33,618 bases of DNA from Lentisphaeria bacterium. GTDB taxonomy: Bacteria > Verrucomicrobiota > Lentisphaeria > Victivallales > UBA1829. The notes below the pieces were generated by a model, which saw only the letters and a list, made by a program, of their open reading frames with translations, did not search any database and was not told the origin of the DNA. The DNA lies in the NCBI GenBank assembly GCA_017615635.1, contig JAFZZR010000098.1, forward strand, positions 1 to 33,618. The letters are read 5' to 3'. Shown here piece by piece: positions 1-8,168 of this stretch; position 1 is the stretch's first letter; every line of letters starts with the position of its first letter. A program made the translations under genes and the position numbers.

Positions 1-1061
1 AAAACGCCGTCCGGATCCTCGGCGCCTCCCCTGCCGTCCGGAGCCGTCTCTATCGGAAGGGAGACCGTCTGTTGCTGGGTGTCATCAATCCGGATACGGA
101 ACGCTCCGGATTCATCGAGTTCGAGGCCGCGCCTCCCTTCGGGTGCTTCGCCCTGCTGGACCACAAGAAGGGAAAGTATTACCGCAGCCGTGAAAAATCC
201 TGCGTATTCGAACCGGGCAGCCGCTGCATGATCCGTCTGGATCCGGGCGAAGTCCGGTTTCTCGAACTGGAAAAGGCCGCGCCGGAGCATCGGAAGGCGG
301 AGGGGATCGACCTGTACGATCCGGAAGATCGGAAGCCCGTCGTCATCTTCGAAAACGAACTCTGGAAATGCGTCCGGAACCGGGACGAGATCCGGATCGC
401 CGGTCCGGTTCAGGACTACCGGATCCTGTTTTCTGACGGCGCCGTGCTGGCAGGCCCCGGGATCTTCACGGACGGCAACGGAGCAGGCGGCTTTTTCCGG
501 GATCTGATCCTCTATCCGAAGGTGGCCAACTGGTGTCCCGACGCCCGGGCGGAATACAAACTGGACAAGGTTTCCGCCGACGGACAGACCCTCACGCTCG
601 GGTTCTCCCATCCGTACAAACTGGCCGCGCTGCAGGGCCTGGTGCTGGAAAAAACCTACCGCCTGAAGGCGGATCCCGTTTCCGTGGAAGCGGACATCCG
701 GCTCGTCAACCGCTCGGACAAACCGATGACCCTTGCCTACTGGAGCCATAACCGGACCGATCTGGAAATGGAGGAGGCCGTCTACTCCTTCGGGCGCGAT
801 CAGGTGCTGAAAAGCGCGGAAGAGCAGAACCGGCAGAAGGGCGGACAAAGGATCCCCGTCAGCGGCGGGCCCTGCCGCATTGCGGAACAGTCCGTCGGCC
901 TTCTGGAATGCACCGCCGGGGAGATCGCCGACTTCTATTTCTGGACCGGAAGCCGCGGGCCGACCATGGAGTTTCAGAGTCCGAGGCTGACCATTCCGCC
1001 GGATGAGTCGCTGCATTTCGTCTTTCTCTTCACGCCCTGCCGGAACTCGGCGGAAAAATAA
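1..1061 (+). CDS. C-terminal part of a large protein, probably glycoside-hydrolase-like (5' truncated)
   Basis: The frame is open from the first bases of the window, so the gene begins upstream and only its last ~350 residues are seen. An in-frame TTG at 72 is not a convincing start: it has no ribosome binding site and coding sequence continues before it. The visible part is rich in beta-strand-like segments. It starts with a stretch resembling the C-terminal beta domain of glycosidases (LLLGVINPD..., later LDPGEVRFLEL). A larger, mutarotase-like beta-sandwich-looking region follows, with alternating aromatic and charged residues. There is no membrane segment. A carbohydrate-active enzyme is a guess from fold impression and from the carbohydrate genes elsewhere in the window; no catalytic residues are visible. 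It ends 155 bp before the next gene, which has its own promoter. Confidence 0.6.
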   Translation, partial: NAVRILGASPAVRSRLYRKGDRLLLGVINPDTERSGFIEFEAAPPFGCFALLDHKKGKYYRSREKSCVFEPGSRCMIRLDPGEVRFLELEKAAPEHRKAEGIDLYDPEDRKPVVIFENELWKCVRNRDEIRIAGPVQDYRILFSDGAVLAGPGIFTDGNGAGGFFRDLILYPKVANWCPDARAEYKLDKVSADGQTLTLGFSHPYKLAALQGLVLEKTYRLKADPVSVEADIRLVNRSDKPMTLAYWSHNRTDLEMEEAVYSFGRDQVLKSAEEQNRQKGGQRIPVSGGPCRIAEQSVGLLECTAGEIADFYFWTGSRGPTMEFQSPRLTIPPDESLHFVFLFTPCRNSAEK

Positions 1062-1114
1062 GACGGCCGCAAACACTTTTTTTTGAAAAAAACGGTTTTT
1101 TTTGCTTCCCCCGC

Positions 1115-1142
1115 TTGACTTACCTGCACTTCAAGGTATATA
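1115..1142 (+). promoter_or_regulatory. Sigma70-like promoter of the Tat/redox operon
   Basis: TTGACT at 1115-1120 and TATATA at 1137-1142 are separated by 16 bp. The -10 lies in an alternating TA run, so the exact hexamer could shift by two bases. A start near 1149 would give a leader of about 68 nt before the ATG at 1217. The longest open frame begins inside this promoter, which argues against that upstream start. Confidence 0.6.
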
Positions 1143-1216
1143 TATATCGAACTGCAGGAAAAGAGATGTACATCCGGCATCGGCCATGGACATCAAAAAG
1201 AAGGTGGAATGCCGTT

Positions 1217-2572
1217 ATGACAAAGAAAACCAGGCCGCTTCCTCGAATGATCCGGATCTGCGCGGCAGCCGTTTTCCTGCTCGCCTTCGGATTCGCGTTT
1301 TCCGGATTTGCCGGTATGTCTGCGCAGTTCCTTCATATTCAGTTGGGACCGGCGCTGATGAAGTGCGCCGCCGCGTTTTCTCTCGGCACACTGGCCGTCG
1401 TTCTGGGAATTGCCCTGTTCACCTTCCTTTTCGGAAGATTTTACTGTTCCGTTTTCTGTCCGTTCGGGATATTGCAGGATGCGGCGGGATTTCTCTCCCG
1501 GCGCAAAGCGAAAGCCGTCCCGGATCACGCCAAAACCCGCTGCGCGATTGCCGGCATCGTTTTCGGGCTGCTCCTCTGCGGCTGGTCGGGCGGTTTTCTG
1601 CTGCTTGATCCATACTCCAACTCCGGGCGGATCTTTGCCTCGTTCACGCTGGGAGGCCTGATCCCGCCGGTCCTCATTGTTCTGCTCGCCGTCTGGAAAA
1701 AACGGATCTACTGCACCACGGTCTGCCCGGTCGGCGCTCTTCTGGGACTTCTTGCAAAACACGGACTTTTCAAACTGGCGATCAACGAAAAATGCGTCAA
1801 GTGCGGAAAGTGCGTGCAGGGATGTCCTTCCGGGTGTATCGATATCGTCAACGGCATCATCGACAACGGACGCTGCGTCCGCTGCATGAACTGCATTTCC
1901 ACCTGTCCGCTGAACAGCATCGGTTTTGCCGCGCCGAAGCGCCGCGAAGTGCCGGTGGACGAATCGCGCCGGGCTTTCCTGATTTCCGGCGGCATCCTGA
2001 TCGCCGGCCTTGCCGCCGGGGCCGCGCTGGCGAAGACCGGACTGGGAAAAATCGGAGAGTTCGCGCACCGGTTCAAGATCCTGCCGCCCGGCGCGGGCAG
2101 CGCGGAACGGTTCGCCGCGAAATGCACGGCGTGCCAGCTCTGTACGGTGAATTGTCCGGCGAAAATCATTGTTCCGGCTCCGGGCGGAGACGGCCCGGTT
2201 TCGCTGGATCTGAGCCGGGGCGCGTGTCAGTTCGACTGCAACCGGTGCACGCAGGTCTGTCCGACCGGAGCGCTGAAGCCGCTGACTCTGGAGCAAAAAC
2301 AGAAAACGAAGATAGCGGAGGCGAAATTCAATCCGCGGAACTGCATCGTTTTTCAGGAGGGCGAACCGTGCGGACACTGCGCCTCCGTGTGTCCGGTCCA
2401 GGCGATCACGCTCCGCAAAAACGGCACGCCCCGTCCGGTCGATACCGCCCGCTGCATCGGCTGCGGCGCGTGTCAGGAGGTGTGTCCCGCGGAAGAAAAG
2501 GCCATGACCGTTCACGAAATCGAAAGACAGATCCTTCCAGACGCGGAAAGATCCCAGGCTGACGAATCCTGA
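1217..2572 (+). CDS. NapH/NapG-like membrane polyferredoxin with internal Tat signal
   Basis: This 451-residue protein reads like NapH fused to NapG. Four hydrophobic segments (about 11-33, 50-72, 109-130, 139-160) surround two CxxxCP motifs (C77/C81 and C166/C170) typical of NapH/NosR/YccM proteins. Two 4Fe-4S motifs follow (cysteines 193-203 and 220-230). At 251 comes a twin-arginine motif, SRRAFLI, leading into a fifth hydrophobic stretch (254-272). Four further cysteine clusters follow (about 303-313, 337-348, 376-392, 413-423), the number found in NapG. NapH and NapG pass quinol electrons to periplasmic partners, so an electron-relay role is likely. The ATG at 1217 is chosen because AAGGTGG sits 9 bp upstream; the longer frame would overlap the promoter. 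It is first in an operon with tatA, tatC, a Tat-signal reductase and a flavodoxin. The electron donor and partner are inferred. Confidence 0.85.
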   Translation: MTKKTRPLPRMIRICAAAVFLLAFGFAFSGFAGMSAQFLHIQLGPALMKCAAAFSLGTLAVVLGIALFTFLFGRFYCSVFCPFGILQDAAGFLSRRKAKAVPDHAKTRCAIAGIVFGLLLCGWSGGFLLLDPYSNSGRIFASFTLGGLIPPVLIVLLAVWKKRIYCTTVCPVGALLGLLAKHGLFKLAINEKCVKCGKCVQGCPSGCIDIVNGIIDNGRCVRCMNCISTCPLNSIGFAAPKRREVPVDESRRAFLISGGILIAGLAAGAALAKTGLGKIGEFAHRFKILPPGAGSAERFAAKCTACQLCTVNCPAKIIVPAPGGDGPVSLDLSRGACQFDCNRCTQVCPTGALKPLTLEQKQKTKIAEAKFNPRNCIVFQEGEPCGHCASVCPVQAITLRKNGTPRPVDTARCIGCGACQEVCPAEEKAMTVHEIERQILPDAERSQADES

Positions 2573-2599
2573 CAATAACATAATCACGGAGGTGTAAAA

Positions 2600-2821
2600 A
2601 TGTCGCTCGGATTTACGGAAATCATTTTGATTGTCCTGTTTGTTCTGCTCGTTTTCGGAGCCAAACGCATACCGGAGCTTGCCCGCGCGCTCGGACGGGC
2701 TTCGTACGAATTCAAAAAGGCGAAAAACGATCTGACGTCCGAAAGTCAGGAACTCTTTGACGCGGCGGAAAAGGCGGCCGGGAAAGACGCGGAGAAAAAA
2801 GAGGAAGAGAAGAAGGTCTGA
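2600..2821 (+). CDS. tatA: Sec-independent protein translocase TatA
   Basis: This 73-residue protein has the TatA/E layout: a short N-terminal transmembrane helix with an acidic residue near its start (E7), the FG hinge (F19-G20), an amphipathic helix (KRIPELARALGRASYEFKKA) and a charged lysine/glutamate-rich tail. TatA oligomers form the passage for folded twin-arginine substrates. GGAGGTG lies just upstream of the ATG. The stop codon overlaps the tatC start by one base (TGATG), so the two are coupled. No tatB is present in the window, so a two-component TatAC system is likely in which this protein serves both roles. It lies between two genes whose products carry twin-arginine motifs, suggesting it was recruited for that cargo, though it may be the cell's only Tat system. 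Confidence 0.93.
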   Translation: MSLGFTEIILIVLFVLLVFGAKRIPELARALGRASYEFKKAKNDLTSESQELFDAAEKAAGKDAEKKEEEKKV

Positions 2822-3549
2822 TGCCCGGCGAAAAGGAAAATACGCTCATTTCACACCTGGAGGCTTTGCGCCGGACATTGCTTTGGATCATCGGTGCCAC
2901 CGCGCTCCTGTATCCGGCGGCGTTTCTCCTGTCGCCGTATGTGATCGATTTTCTGGTGAAATGGAGCTTCCCGCCTGAAATCGGAAAACTCCATTACTTC
3001 GCGCCCATGGAAGTCTTCTGGGTGCAGCTGAAGCTGGCCCTGGTGATGGCGCTGGCAATGGCCTATCCGTGGAACATATTTCAAATCTGGCGGTTTGTGC
3101 TTCCGGCGCTCTACCGGAAAGAACGCCGGGCGCTGGGGCTCTGGATCGTTTTTTCCTCCGTGCTGTTCGCCTGCGGGATCGCCTTCTGCATCGGATTGAT
3201 TTTGCCGGTGCTGATGAAGTTTTCCGGCGGTTTTGCCACGCCGGAGCTCCAGCCGGTCCTCGGACTCGCTAATTTTCTGAATCTCGCCGGATGGCTGATG
3301 CTCGCTTTCGGCGTCATGTTCCAGTCTCCGATCGCGGTGCTGCTGGCGGTTCGTTTCGGCGTGATCTCCGCGGAAACGATCCGCAGGAAGCGGCCCTATG
3401 TGATGACGGGGATCCTGATCGCCGCGGCGATCCTGACCCCGCCGGATATCGTAAGTCAAGTCATGCTGGCCGTTCCGACATGGCTATTATTCGAACTCGG
3501 TCTGATTTTGGCCGGAAAGATGGAGGAAAGACAGAATGAACAGGCGTGA
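2821..3549 (+). CDS. tatC: Sec-independent protein translocase TatC
   Basis: TatC is the membrane receptor that binds twin-arginine signal peptides. The 242-residue protein has six predicted hydrophobic segments, close to the usual ~250 residues. Family signatures are visible: HLEALRR near the N-terminus, the first-loop motif PWNIFQIWRFVLPALYRKERR with the conserved phenylalanine and glutamate that contact the signal peptide, and TPPDIVSQ...FELG near the last helices. It starts on the last base of the tatA stop codon and overlaps the following reductase gene by 14 bp, so it is embedded in the operon. No degradation or missing segment is seen. Confidence 0.95.
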   Translation: MPGEKENTLISHLEALRRTLLWIIGATALLYPAAFLLSPYVIDFLVKWSFPPEIGKLHYFAPMEVFWVQLKLALVMALAMAYPWNIFQIWRFVLPALYRKERRALGLWIVFSSVLFACGIAFCIGLILPVLMKFSGGFATPELQPVLGLANFLNLAGWLMLAFGVMFQSPIAVLLAVRFGVISAETIRRKRPYVMTGILIAAAILTPPDIVSQVMLAVPTWLLFELGLILAGKMEERQNEQA

Positions 3550-4780
3550 TTTTCTGAAAAGTGCACTGACGTTCGCGGCCCTGGCGCCGCTGGCGAAACT
3601 CCAGGCAAAATCGGGCGCGGACGGGGACAAGAGTTCCGATATCGTTTCAGGTCCGGGAATCACCCGCCGGCACTACAAAAATACCTCGATGACGCTTCCT
3701 CTCCTCGGCTTCGGCTGCATGCGGCTGCCGCGGCTCTCGCCCGACAAGCCGGAGATCGACTTCACGACCGCGGCAAAGATGGTCGACATGGCGATGAAGG
3801 CGGGATGCAACTATTTCGACACCGCCTACATGTACCACAGCGGCCTGAGCGAGCGTTTTCTGGGCGAAGCGCTGAAGAAGTATTCCCGCGATTCATATTA
3901 TCTGACCGACAAGATGCCCGTATGGTTTGCAAAAAGCGCGAGCGATCTGGAAAAGATCTTCAACGAGCAGCTGAAGCGCTGTCAGACCGATTATTTCGAC
4001 TTCTACATGCTCCACTCGCTGGATGAGAATCACTGGAGCAAGGCGCAGAAGTTCCACGCGTACGAATTCCTGGAGAAGATGAAAAGCCGGGGCAAGATCC
4101 GCAAGCTCGGTTTTTCCTTCCACGACAAGCCGGAAGTCCTGCAGAAGATCATTTCCGGCGGATCATGGGATTTCGCGCAGATCCAGCTCAATTATCTGGA
4201 TTGGGATCTTTACCGCTCGCGCGAGCAGTACGAGATTCTGACCCGGGCGGGTATTCCGGTGATCGTGATGGAGCCTTTGCGCGGCGGCGCTCTCGCCACG
4301 CTTTCGCCCGAGGCCGAAGCGATCCTGAAAAAAACCGATCCGCAGGCGAGCTGCGCCGCGTGGGCGCTGCGGTACGTCGGAAGTCTGCCCAACGTGCTCT
4401 GCATCCTTTCGGGGATGACGCTCCCCGAGCACGTGGAGGACAATCTGCGCACGTTCACGCCCTTCAAGCCGCTGACCGACAACGAGCGCAAGGTGCTCAA
4501 CGAGGCTCTGGCCGCCTACCGCAAGTGTCTTGCCATTCCGTGCACGGCCTGCCGTTACTGCATGCCGTGTCCGGTGGGGGTCGAGATTCCGAAGATTTTC
4601 GGGATTTACAATCAGTACAAAGTATCGGACAACCGCTGGATGTTCAATAAGAACTACTATGCGATCGACGAGGATTCGCGGGCATCGGCGTGCGTCGATT
4701 GCGGCGCTTGTCTGAAAAAATGTCCGCAAAAGCTCGACATCCCGAATCTGATGAAACAAATCGCCGGGGAATTCAAATAA
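3536..4780 (+). CDS. Tat-exported aldo/keto reductase with C-terminal 4Fe-4S domain
   Basis: The 414-residue protein begins with a clear twin-arginine signal (NRRDFLK, hydrophobic stretch, possible cleavage after LQA at 24). Residues ~50-320 form an aldo/keto reductase barrel with the complete catalytic tetrad D95, Y100, K126 and H160. The C-terminal ~80 residues carry two ferredoxin-type motifs: C336-C339-C342-C345 followed by proline, and C386-C389-C392-C396 followed by proline. Family members normally reduce carbonyls with NADPH; members with ferredoxin tails are common in anaerobes and their substrates are mostly unknown. The start is fixed by GGAGGAAAG upstream and a 14-bp overlap with tatC. 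Export of an NADPH-type fold is unusual because the periplasm has no free NADPH; the cofactor may be carried in with the folded protein, or electrons may arrive through the clusters. Substrate is unknown. Confidence 0.9.
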   Translation: MNRRDFLKSALTFAALAPLAKLQAKSGADGDKSSDIVSGPGITRRHYKNTSMTLPLLGFGCMRLPRLSPDKPEIDFTTAAKMVDMAMKAGCNYFDTAYMYHSGLSERFLGEALKKYSRDSYYLTDKMPVWFAKSASDLEKIFNEQLKRCQTDYFDFYMLHSLDENHWSKAQKFHAYEFLEKMKSRGKIRKLGFSFHDKPEVLQKIISGGSWDFAQIQLNYLDWDLYRSREQYEILTRAGIPVIVMEPLRGGALATLSPEAEAILKKTDPQASCAAWALRYVGSLPNVLCILSGMTLPEHVEDNLRTFTPFKPLTDNERKVLNEALAAYRKCLAIPCTACRYCMPCPVGVEIPKIFGIYNQYKVSDNRWMFNKNYYAIDEDSRASACVDCGACLKKCPQKLDIPNLMKQIAGEFK

Positions 4781-4808
4781 AAAACACCTCAGAAAAAGGA
4801 AAAACAAA

Positions 4809-5402
4809 ATGAACAGACTGGTCGCAGGAGGATTGATGATGGCTGGAATCCTGACAGGATGCGTCGAAAGCAATGCCGCAACGGCAGAACCCGTCGCCGT
4901 AGAGAAAGGCAAGGTTGCGGTGGTCTATTATTCGTGGAGTCCGGACGGCAACACCAGGTTCGCGGCGCAGACCATCGCGGCGAAGGCGGATGCAAAAATT
5001 TTCGAGATCAAGGCGGAAAAACCGTACAGCACCGACTACCGTACCTGCTGCGACGAGGCGAAGCCGGAATGCAGAGGCAAACAGCTCCGTCCGATTCAGG
5101 CGATCGAGGGGCTTGACCTCGCGCAGTATGACGTGATCTTCGTCGGCACGCCGAACTGGTGGGGAACCATGGCTCCGCCGGTACGCACGTTCATGACGCA
5201 GAATGCCGCCGTGCTCAAGGGCAGGACCGTCTGTCTGTTCCAGACCAATGGCGGAGGCGGGATGCAGCGGTGCGAAAAAGAGTTCGCAGAGCTCGTTCCC
5301 GAGTCCACGGTGCTCCCCGCGCAGGCGTTTTCGGGCAGATCGGTCCGGAACAGCGTGAAGGAGCTGGAAAAATACGTCACCGACCGGATCACGGTGAAAT
5401 AA
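4809..5402 (+). CDS. Lipoprotein flavodoxin
   Basis: The 197-residue protein has a short hydrophobic N-terminus and a lipobox LTGC with C18 as the lipidation site, followed by an alanine-rich linker. The rest is a flavodoxin fold of the Flavodoxin_4 type: first strand VAVVYYSW and phosphate-binding loop SPDGNT, then VIFVGTPNWWGTMAPPVRTF, the usual FMN-contact loop with its aromatic pair, and later LFQTNGGGGM. Flavodoxins carry one or two electrons on FMN and are normally cytoplasmic; the lipobox predicts a membrane-anchored location outside the cytoplasm. An AAGGA sequence precedes the ATG. Only 28 bp separate it from the reductase gene, so it is probably the last gene of the Tat operon. A partner role with the exported reductase or polyferredoxin is inferred. 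Confidence 0.88.
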   Translation: MNRLVAGGLMMAGILTGCVESNAATAEPVAVEKGKVAVVYYSWSPDGNTRFAAQTIAAKADAKIFEIKAEKPYSTDYRTCCDEAKPECRGKQLRPIQAIEGLDLAQYDVIFVGTPNWWGTMAPPVRTFMTQNAAVLKGRTVCLFQTNGGGGMQRCEKEFAELVPESTVLPAQAFSGRSVRNSVKELEKYVTDRITVK

Positions 5403-5450
5403 CGCATCGGACCGGTCGTCCGTCAAAATCCGCGTCCGGAATTTTTCAGC

Positions 5451-6920
5451 TTATGGAGCCGGCTCGCCGGCCGGAACGGGATCCCAGGTTTCATAACAGC
5501 GGATGACCCGCTCCATGCCGTCGGCGCTGTGCCGGTTCTTGTACTCTTCGTAAAGATACTGGAACGCGATATCCTTACCGTATACCCGGTCGATCAGGAA
5601 GCGGGAAAACGCGCACCGGGGCGCATGGTCGAAGGTGAAGACCAGGACATTGCTCAGAAATCCGTTCCGGACCTTCTCGCGGAAATGGCCCGGCTGCGTA
5701 CGGGATCCTTCGTACCCGCTGTTCCAGGGATTCATCGTGCCGGTCAGAGACGCGACAACGCCCCAGAAAAGAGCCAGAGCGAAGAGGAATCCGCACAGTC
5801 CTTTTTTCCTCCGGACCTGGAAGGAGAGGAAAACGTAAAAAAGAAGGACCGGCGCCAGCGGGATCAGAAAGCGGAATCCGTAGCAGAATCCGCCGTAATC
5901 GCTGGTAACGACGGCAAAGAGAAGAGCGGCGCCCAGCGCACCGGAAAGCATACACGCACAGACCCGGTCCTTCCCGGGAAACCGCCGGAACAGGACGAGA
6001 AACAGGAAAAGACAGGCGGGCATATAGAGAAAAAAACCTTCGCACCCGAAAAGGATATCCCACGCGTACCGGAGATAGTCTTTATGGACCATATCCGGTT
6101 TATGGCTCAAAAGATACAGCGGAAGGGGCGATCCGTAGGACACGGCATTCATCCCTGCCTCCAGGGCCAAAAGGAGCGCTCCGCCCGCCGCGTATGCCGC
6201 CGCCCGGCGGATCCGGGTACGCCACTCCCCGGACGCGGTGACGCAGAGGACGAAAACGCTGAGTCCGTATACACCGCCCAGCACAAATTCGCAGTTGAAA
6301 ATCAGACCCGCCGTCACGCCGCAGAAAAAGGAATCCCGGATCCTCCAGGCGGCGGATTCCGCCTTCTGAAGCTGCAGGAGCAAAAGCATCAGCAGAAGGG
6401 CGCAGGGGGTATGATTGTTGATGGTGACGGAGTAGGAAAAGACCAGAGAGGAAAGGACCGCCAGCGCGGAGACCGCCGCCCTGGTCCGCACCGACGTGAA
6501 TCCGCCGGCATATCTCGTGTACGCCAGATAAAACAGGATCCCCGTGCCCGCCGCCGTCAGAAAGTACAGCAGATTGATAAAGAACATCACCAGGGAAAAG
6601 TGACTTTCGAACGTCAGACCGAATCCCTTCGCCAGCACAAAATACCAGCCTGCCGTCAGCCAGGTGAGAAGGGGCGGCTTGTCTCCGTACAGTCCGCCGC
6701 GGTAAACGGCTTTATCCGGCGTATGGAATATACTCTCCCGGATGTCGAACGTTCCATTGTCAACCAGCGACTGGACCACGGCAAGACGGCTGGACTCGTT
6801 GCCGGACTCCGTCACATCCCGTTTGACGAAAAAGCAGGCGGCCGTCAGGAAAAGAAGTACCGCCGCGCCGCCGATCCAGAGGGAACGCCGTGACGGAAGG
6901 ATGTTTTTGAAATCCGTCAT
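5451..6920 (-). CDS. GT-C family membrane glycosyltransferase (ArnT/PMT-like)
   Basis: The 489-residue protein has about ten or more hydrophobic segments. An N-terminal loop contains ESSRLAVVQSLVDNGTF and then YGDKPPLLTW. The KPP motif in the first extracytoplasmic loop is typical of ArnT/PMT-type enzymes that transfer a sugar from a polyprenyl-phosphate donor. The acceptor cannot be told. The gene starts 38 bp downstream of nagA on the same strand, so the pair is probably co-transcribed. It converges with the flavodoxin gene; the 48 bp between them show no convincing terminator. The C-terminal ~90 residues are polar and look soluble. Confidence 0.75.
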   Translation of the reverse strand: MTDFKNILPSRRSLWIGGAAVLLFLTAACFFVKRDVTESGNESSRLAVVQSLVDNGTFDIRESIFHTPDKAVYRGGLYGDKPPLLTWLTAGWYFVLAKGFGLTFESHFSLVMFFINLLYFLTAAGTGILFYLAYTRYAGGFTSVRTRAAVSALAVLSSLVFSYSVTINNHTPCALLLMLLLLQLQKAESAAWRIRDSFFCGVTAGLIFNCEFVLGGVYGLSVFVLCVTASGEWRTRIRRAAAYAAGGALLLALEAGMNAVSYGSPLPLYLLSHKPDMVHKDYLRYAWDILFGCEGFFLYMPACLFLFLVLFRRFPGKDRVCACMLSGALGAALLFAVVTSDYGGFCYGFRFLIPLAPVLLFYVFLSFQVRRKKGLCGFLFALALFWGVVASLTGTMNPWNSGYEGSRTQPGHFREKVRNGFLSNVLVFTFDHAPRCAFSRFLIDRVYGKDIAFQYLYEEYKNRHSADGMERVIRCYETWDPVPAGEPAP

Positions 6921-6958
6921 TTATCCGTCACAGCTCCGTTTTTTCAGGAATTCCGCTG

Positions 6959-8113
6959 TCAGCGCTCCCAGCGGAATTCTCCGTTCACCATGGTTTTAAG
7001 CACTTTGAAGTCGGAATCCAAAATGACGATATCGGCCAGATATCCCGGCTCAAGACGGCCCAGATCTTTCAATCCGAGAGCGCAGGCCTGATTCCAGGAG
7101 GTGGTCTTGACCAGATCGGAAAGCGGCATGCCGGTAATCTCGGAGACGTTCCGGAAGGCATCGCAGATCTGGAGCGTGCTGCCGGCGAGAGCGCCGTTGG
7201 ACGCCAGACGGGCGGCGCCGTCACTGACGACGACGGGAAGACCGCCCAGCGTGTAGTTGCCGTCAGGCATTCCGCTGGCCCGCATGGCGTCGGAGATCAG
7301 CTGGATGCGGTCGCATCCCTTGAGTTCGAACACCAGATCGATCATATCCGGACAGATGTGAAGTTTATCGCAGATCAGCTCGATATATACGTCGTCACAG
7401 GCGAACCCGGCGCCCACCAGTCCGATGTCGCGATGATGCAGAGGAGACATCTGATTGCAGAAATGACTCAGGTTTCTCATGCCGTGATCATGGGCGGCCA
7501 GGAACTGACGGAACGTGGCGGCGCTGTGAACGCAGGAAGGCGTGATCCCTTCGGCCAGCAGCTGCGCAGTGAATTCCGCGGCGCCGGGCATCTCCACGGC
7601 ATAGGAAATCTTGCAGACGGGGAAGATCTTCGCCAATCGCTTGACCTCTTCGATGTCCGGCGGACGGACATAATCCGGATTCTGCGCGCCGATGAACTTC
7701 GGATTGATATAGGGGCCTTCCAGATGCACGCCCGGGATCCGGCATCCCTTCACACCGCTTTTTACATATTCTGCGGCCGTGGCCAGTGCGGCGGCCAGCG
7801 TTTCCTCGGCCAGGGTCAGCGTGGTGGGAAGCAGCGTGGTCACGCCCTCTTCCAGTTTCTTCAACCCCATGCGCGTAACGGCTTCCAGCGTGGCGTCGCT
7901 GAAATCGAGTCCGGAACGGCCGTGGCAGTGCACATCGATAAAGCCCGGAACGACCATGTTGCCGCCCGCATCCACGACCCGGTCGGCATCGCCGGGCAGG
8001 GCGTCGCCGGGCGCATAGATCCGGGCGATCCGTTCATCCCGGATAAGGATGGCTGCGCATTCGAGTTCGGTGTCGGGAGAGATGAGGCGGCAGTTCTTGA
8101 GAAGCGTTTTCAT
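6959..8113 (-). CDS. nagA: N-acetylglucosamine-6-phosphate deacetylase
   Basis: NagA removes the acetyl group from GlcNAc-6-phosphate, giving glucosamine-6-phosphate for catabolism or cell-wall recycling. The 384-residue length is normal. Motifs of the amidohydrolase fold are in order: PGFIDVHCHG (H62, H64), GVHLEGPYIN with the metal-binding E132, VHSAAT (H196), LSHFCNQMSPLHHRD (H217) and LISDAM with catalytic D275. The start is supported by GGAAGG upstream. A 19-bp imperfect inverted repeat lies between this gene and serS. nagB is not in the window. The following gene is a membrane glycosyltransferase, hinting at cell-envelope amino-sugar recycling. Confidence 0.93.
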   Translation of the reverse strand: MKTLLKNCRLISPDTELECAAILIRDERIARIYAPGDALPGDADRVVDAGGNMVVPGFIDVHCHGRSGLDFSDATLEAVTRMGLKKLEEGVTTLLPTTLTLAEETLAAALATAAEYVKSGVKGCRIPGVHLEGPYINPKFIGAQNPDYVRPPDIEEVKRLAKIFPVCKISYAVEMPGAAEFTAQLLAEGITPSCVHSAATFRQFLAAHDHGMRNLSHFCNQMSPLHHRDIGLVGAGFACDDVYIELICDKLHICPDMIDLVFELKGCDRIQLISDAMRASGMPDGNYTLGGLPVVVSDGAARLASNGALAGSTLQICDAFRNVSEITGMPLSDLVKTTSWNQACALGLKDLGRLEPGYLADIVILDSDFKVLKTMVNGEFRWER

Positions 8114-8168
8114 GTTGGACGTTCCTTCCGGATAAAATTTGGCAAAATTGCACGATATGGAAAGATAA

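Noticed and set aside
1070..1102. Runs of T and A after the first gene, possible terminator
   Set aside because: The only possible stem is A/T with too small a loop; no GC stem precedes the T runs.
1193..2587. Open frame of 464 codons opposite the polyferredoxin
   Set aside because: Arg/Asp/Gln-rich translation typical of the reverse complement of cysteine- and glycine-rich coding DNA.
5403..5450. Possible bidirectional terminator between the convergent flavodoxin and GT genes
   Set aside because: Only 4-5 bp stems can be drawn and there is no good T tract in either direction.
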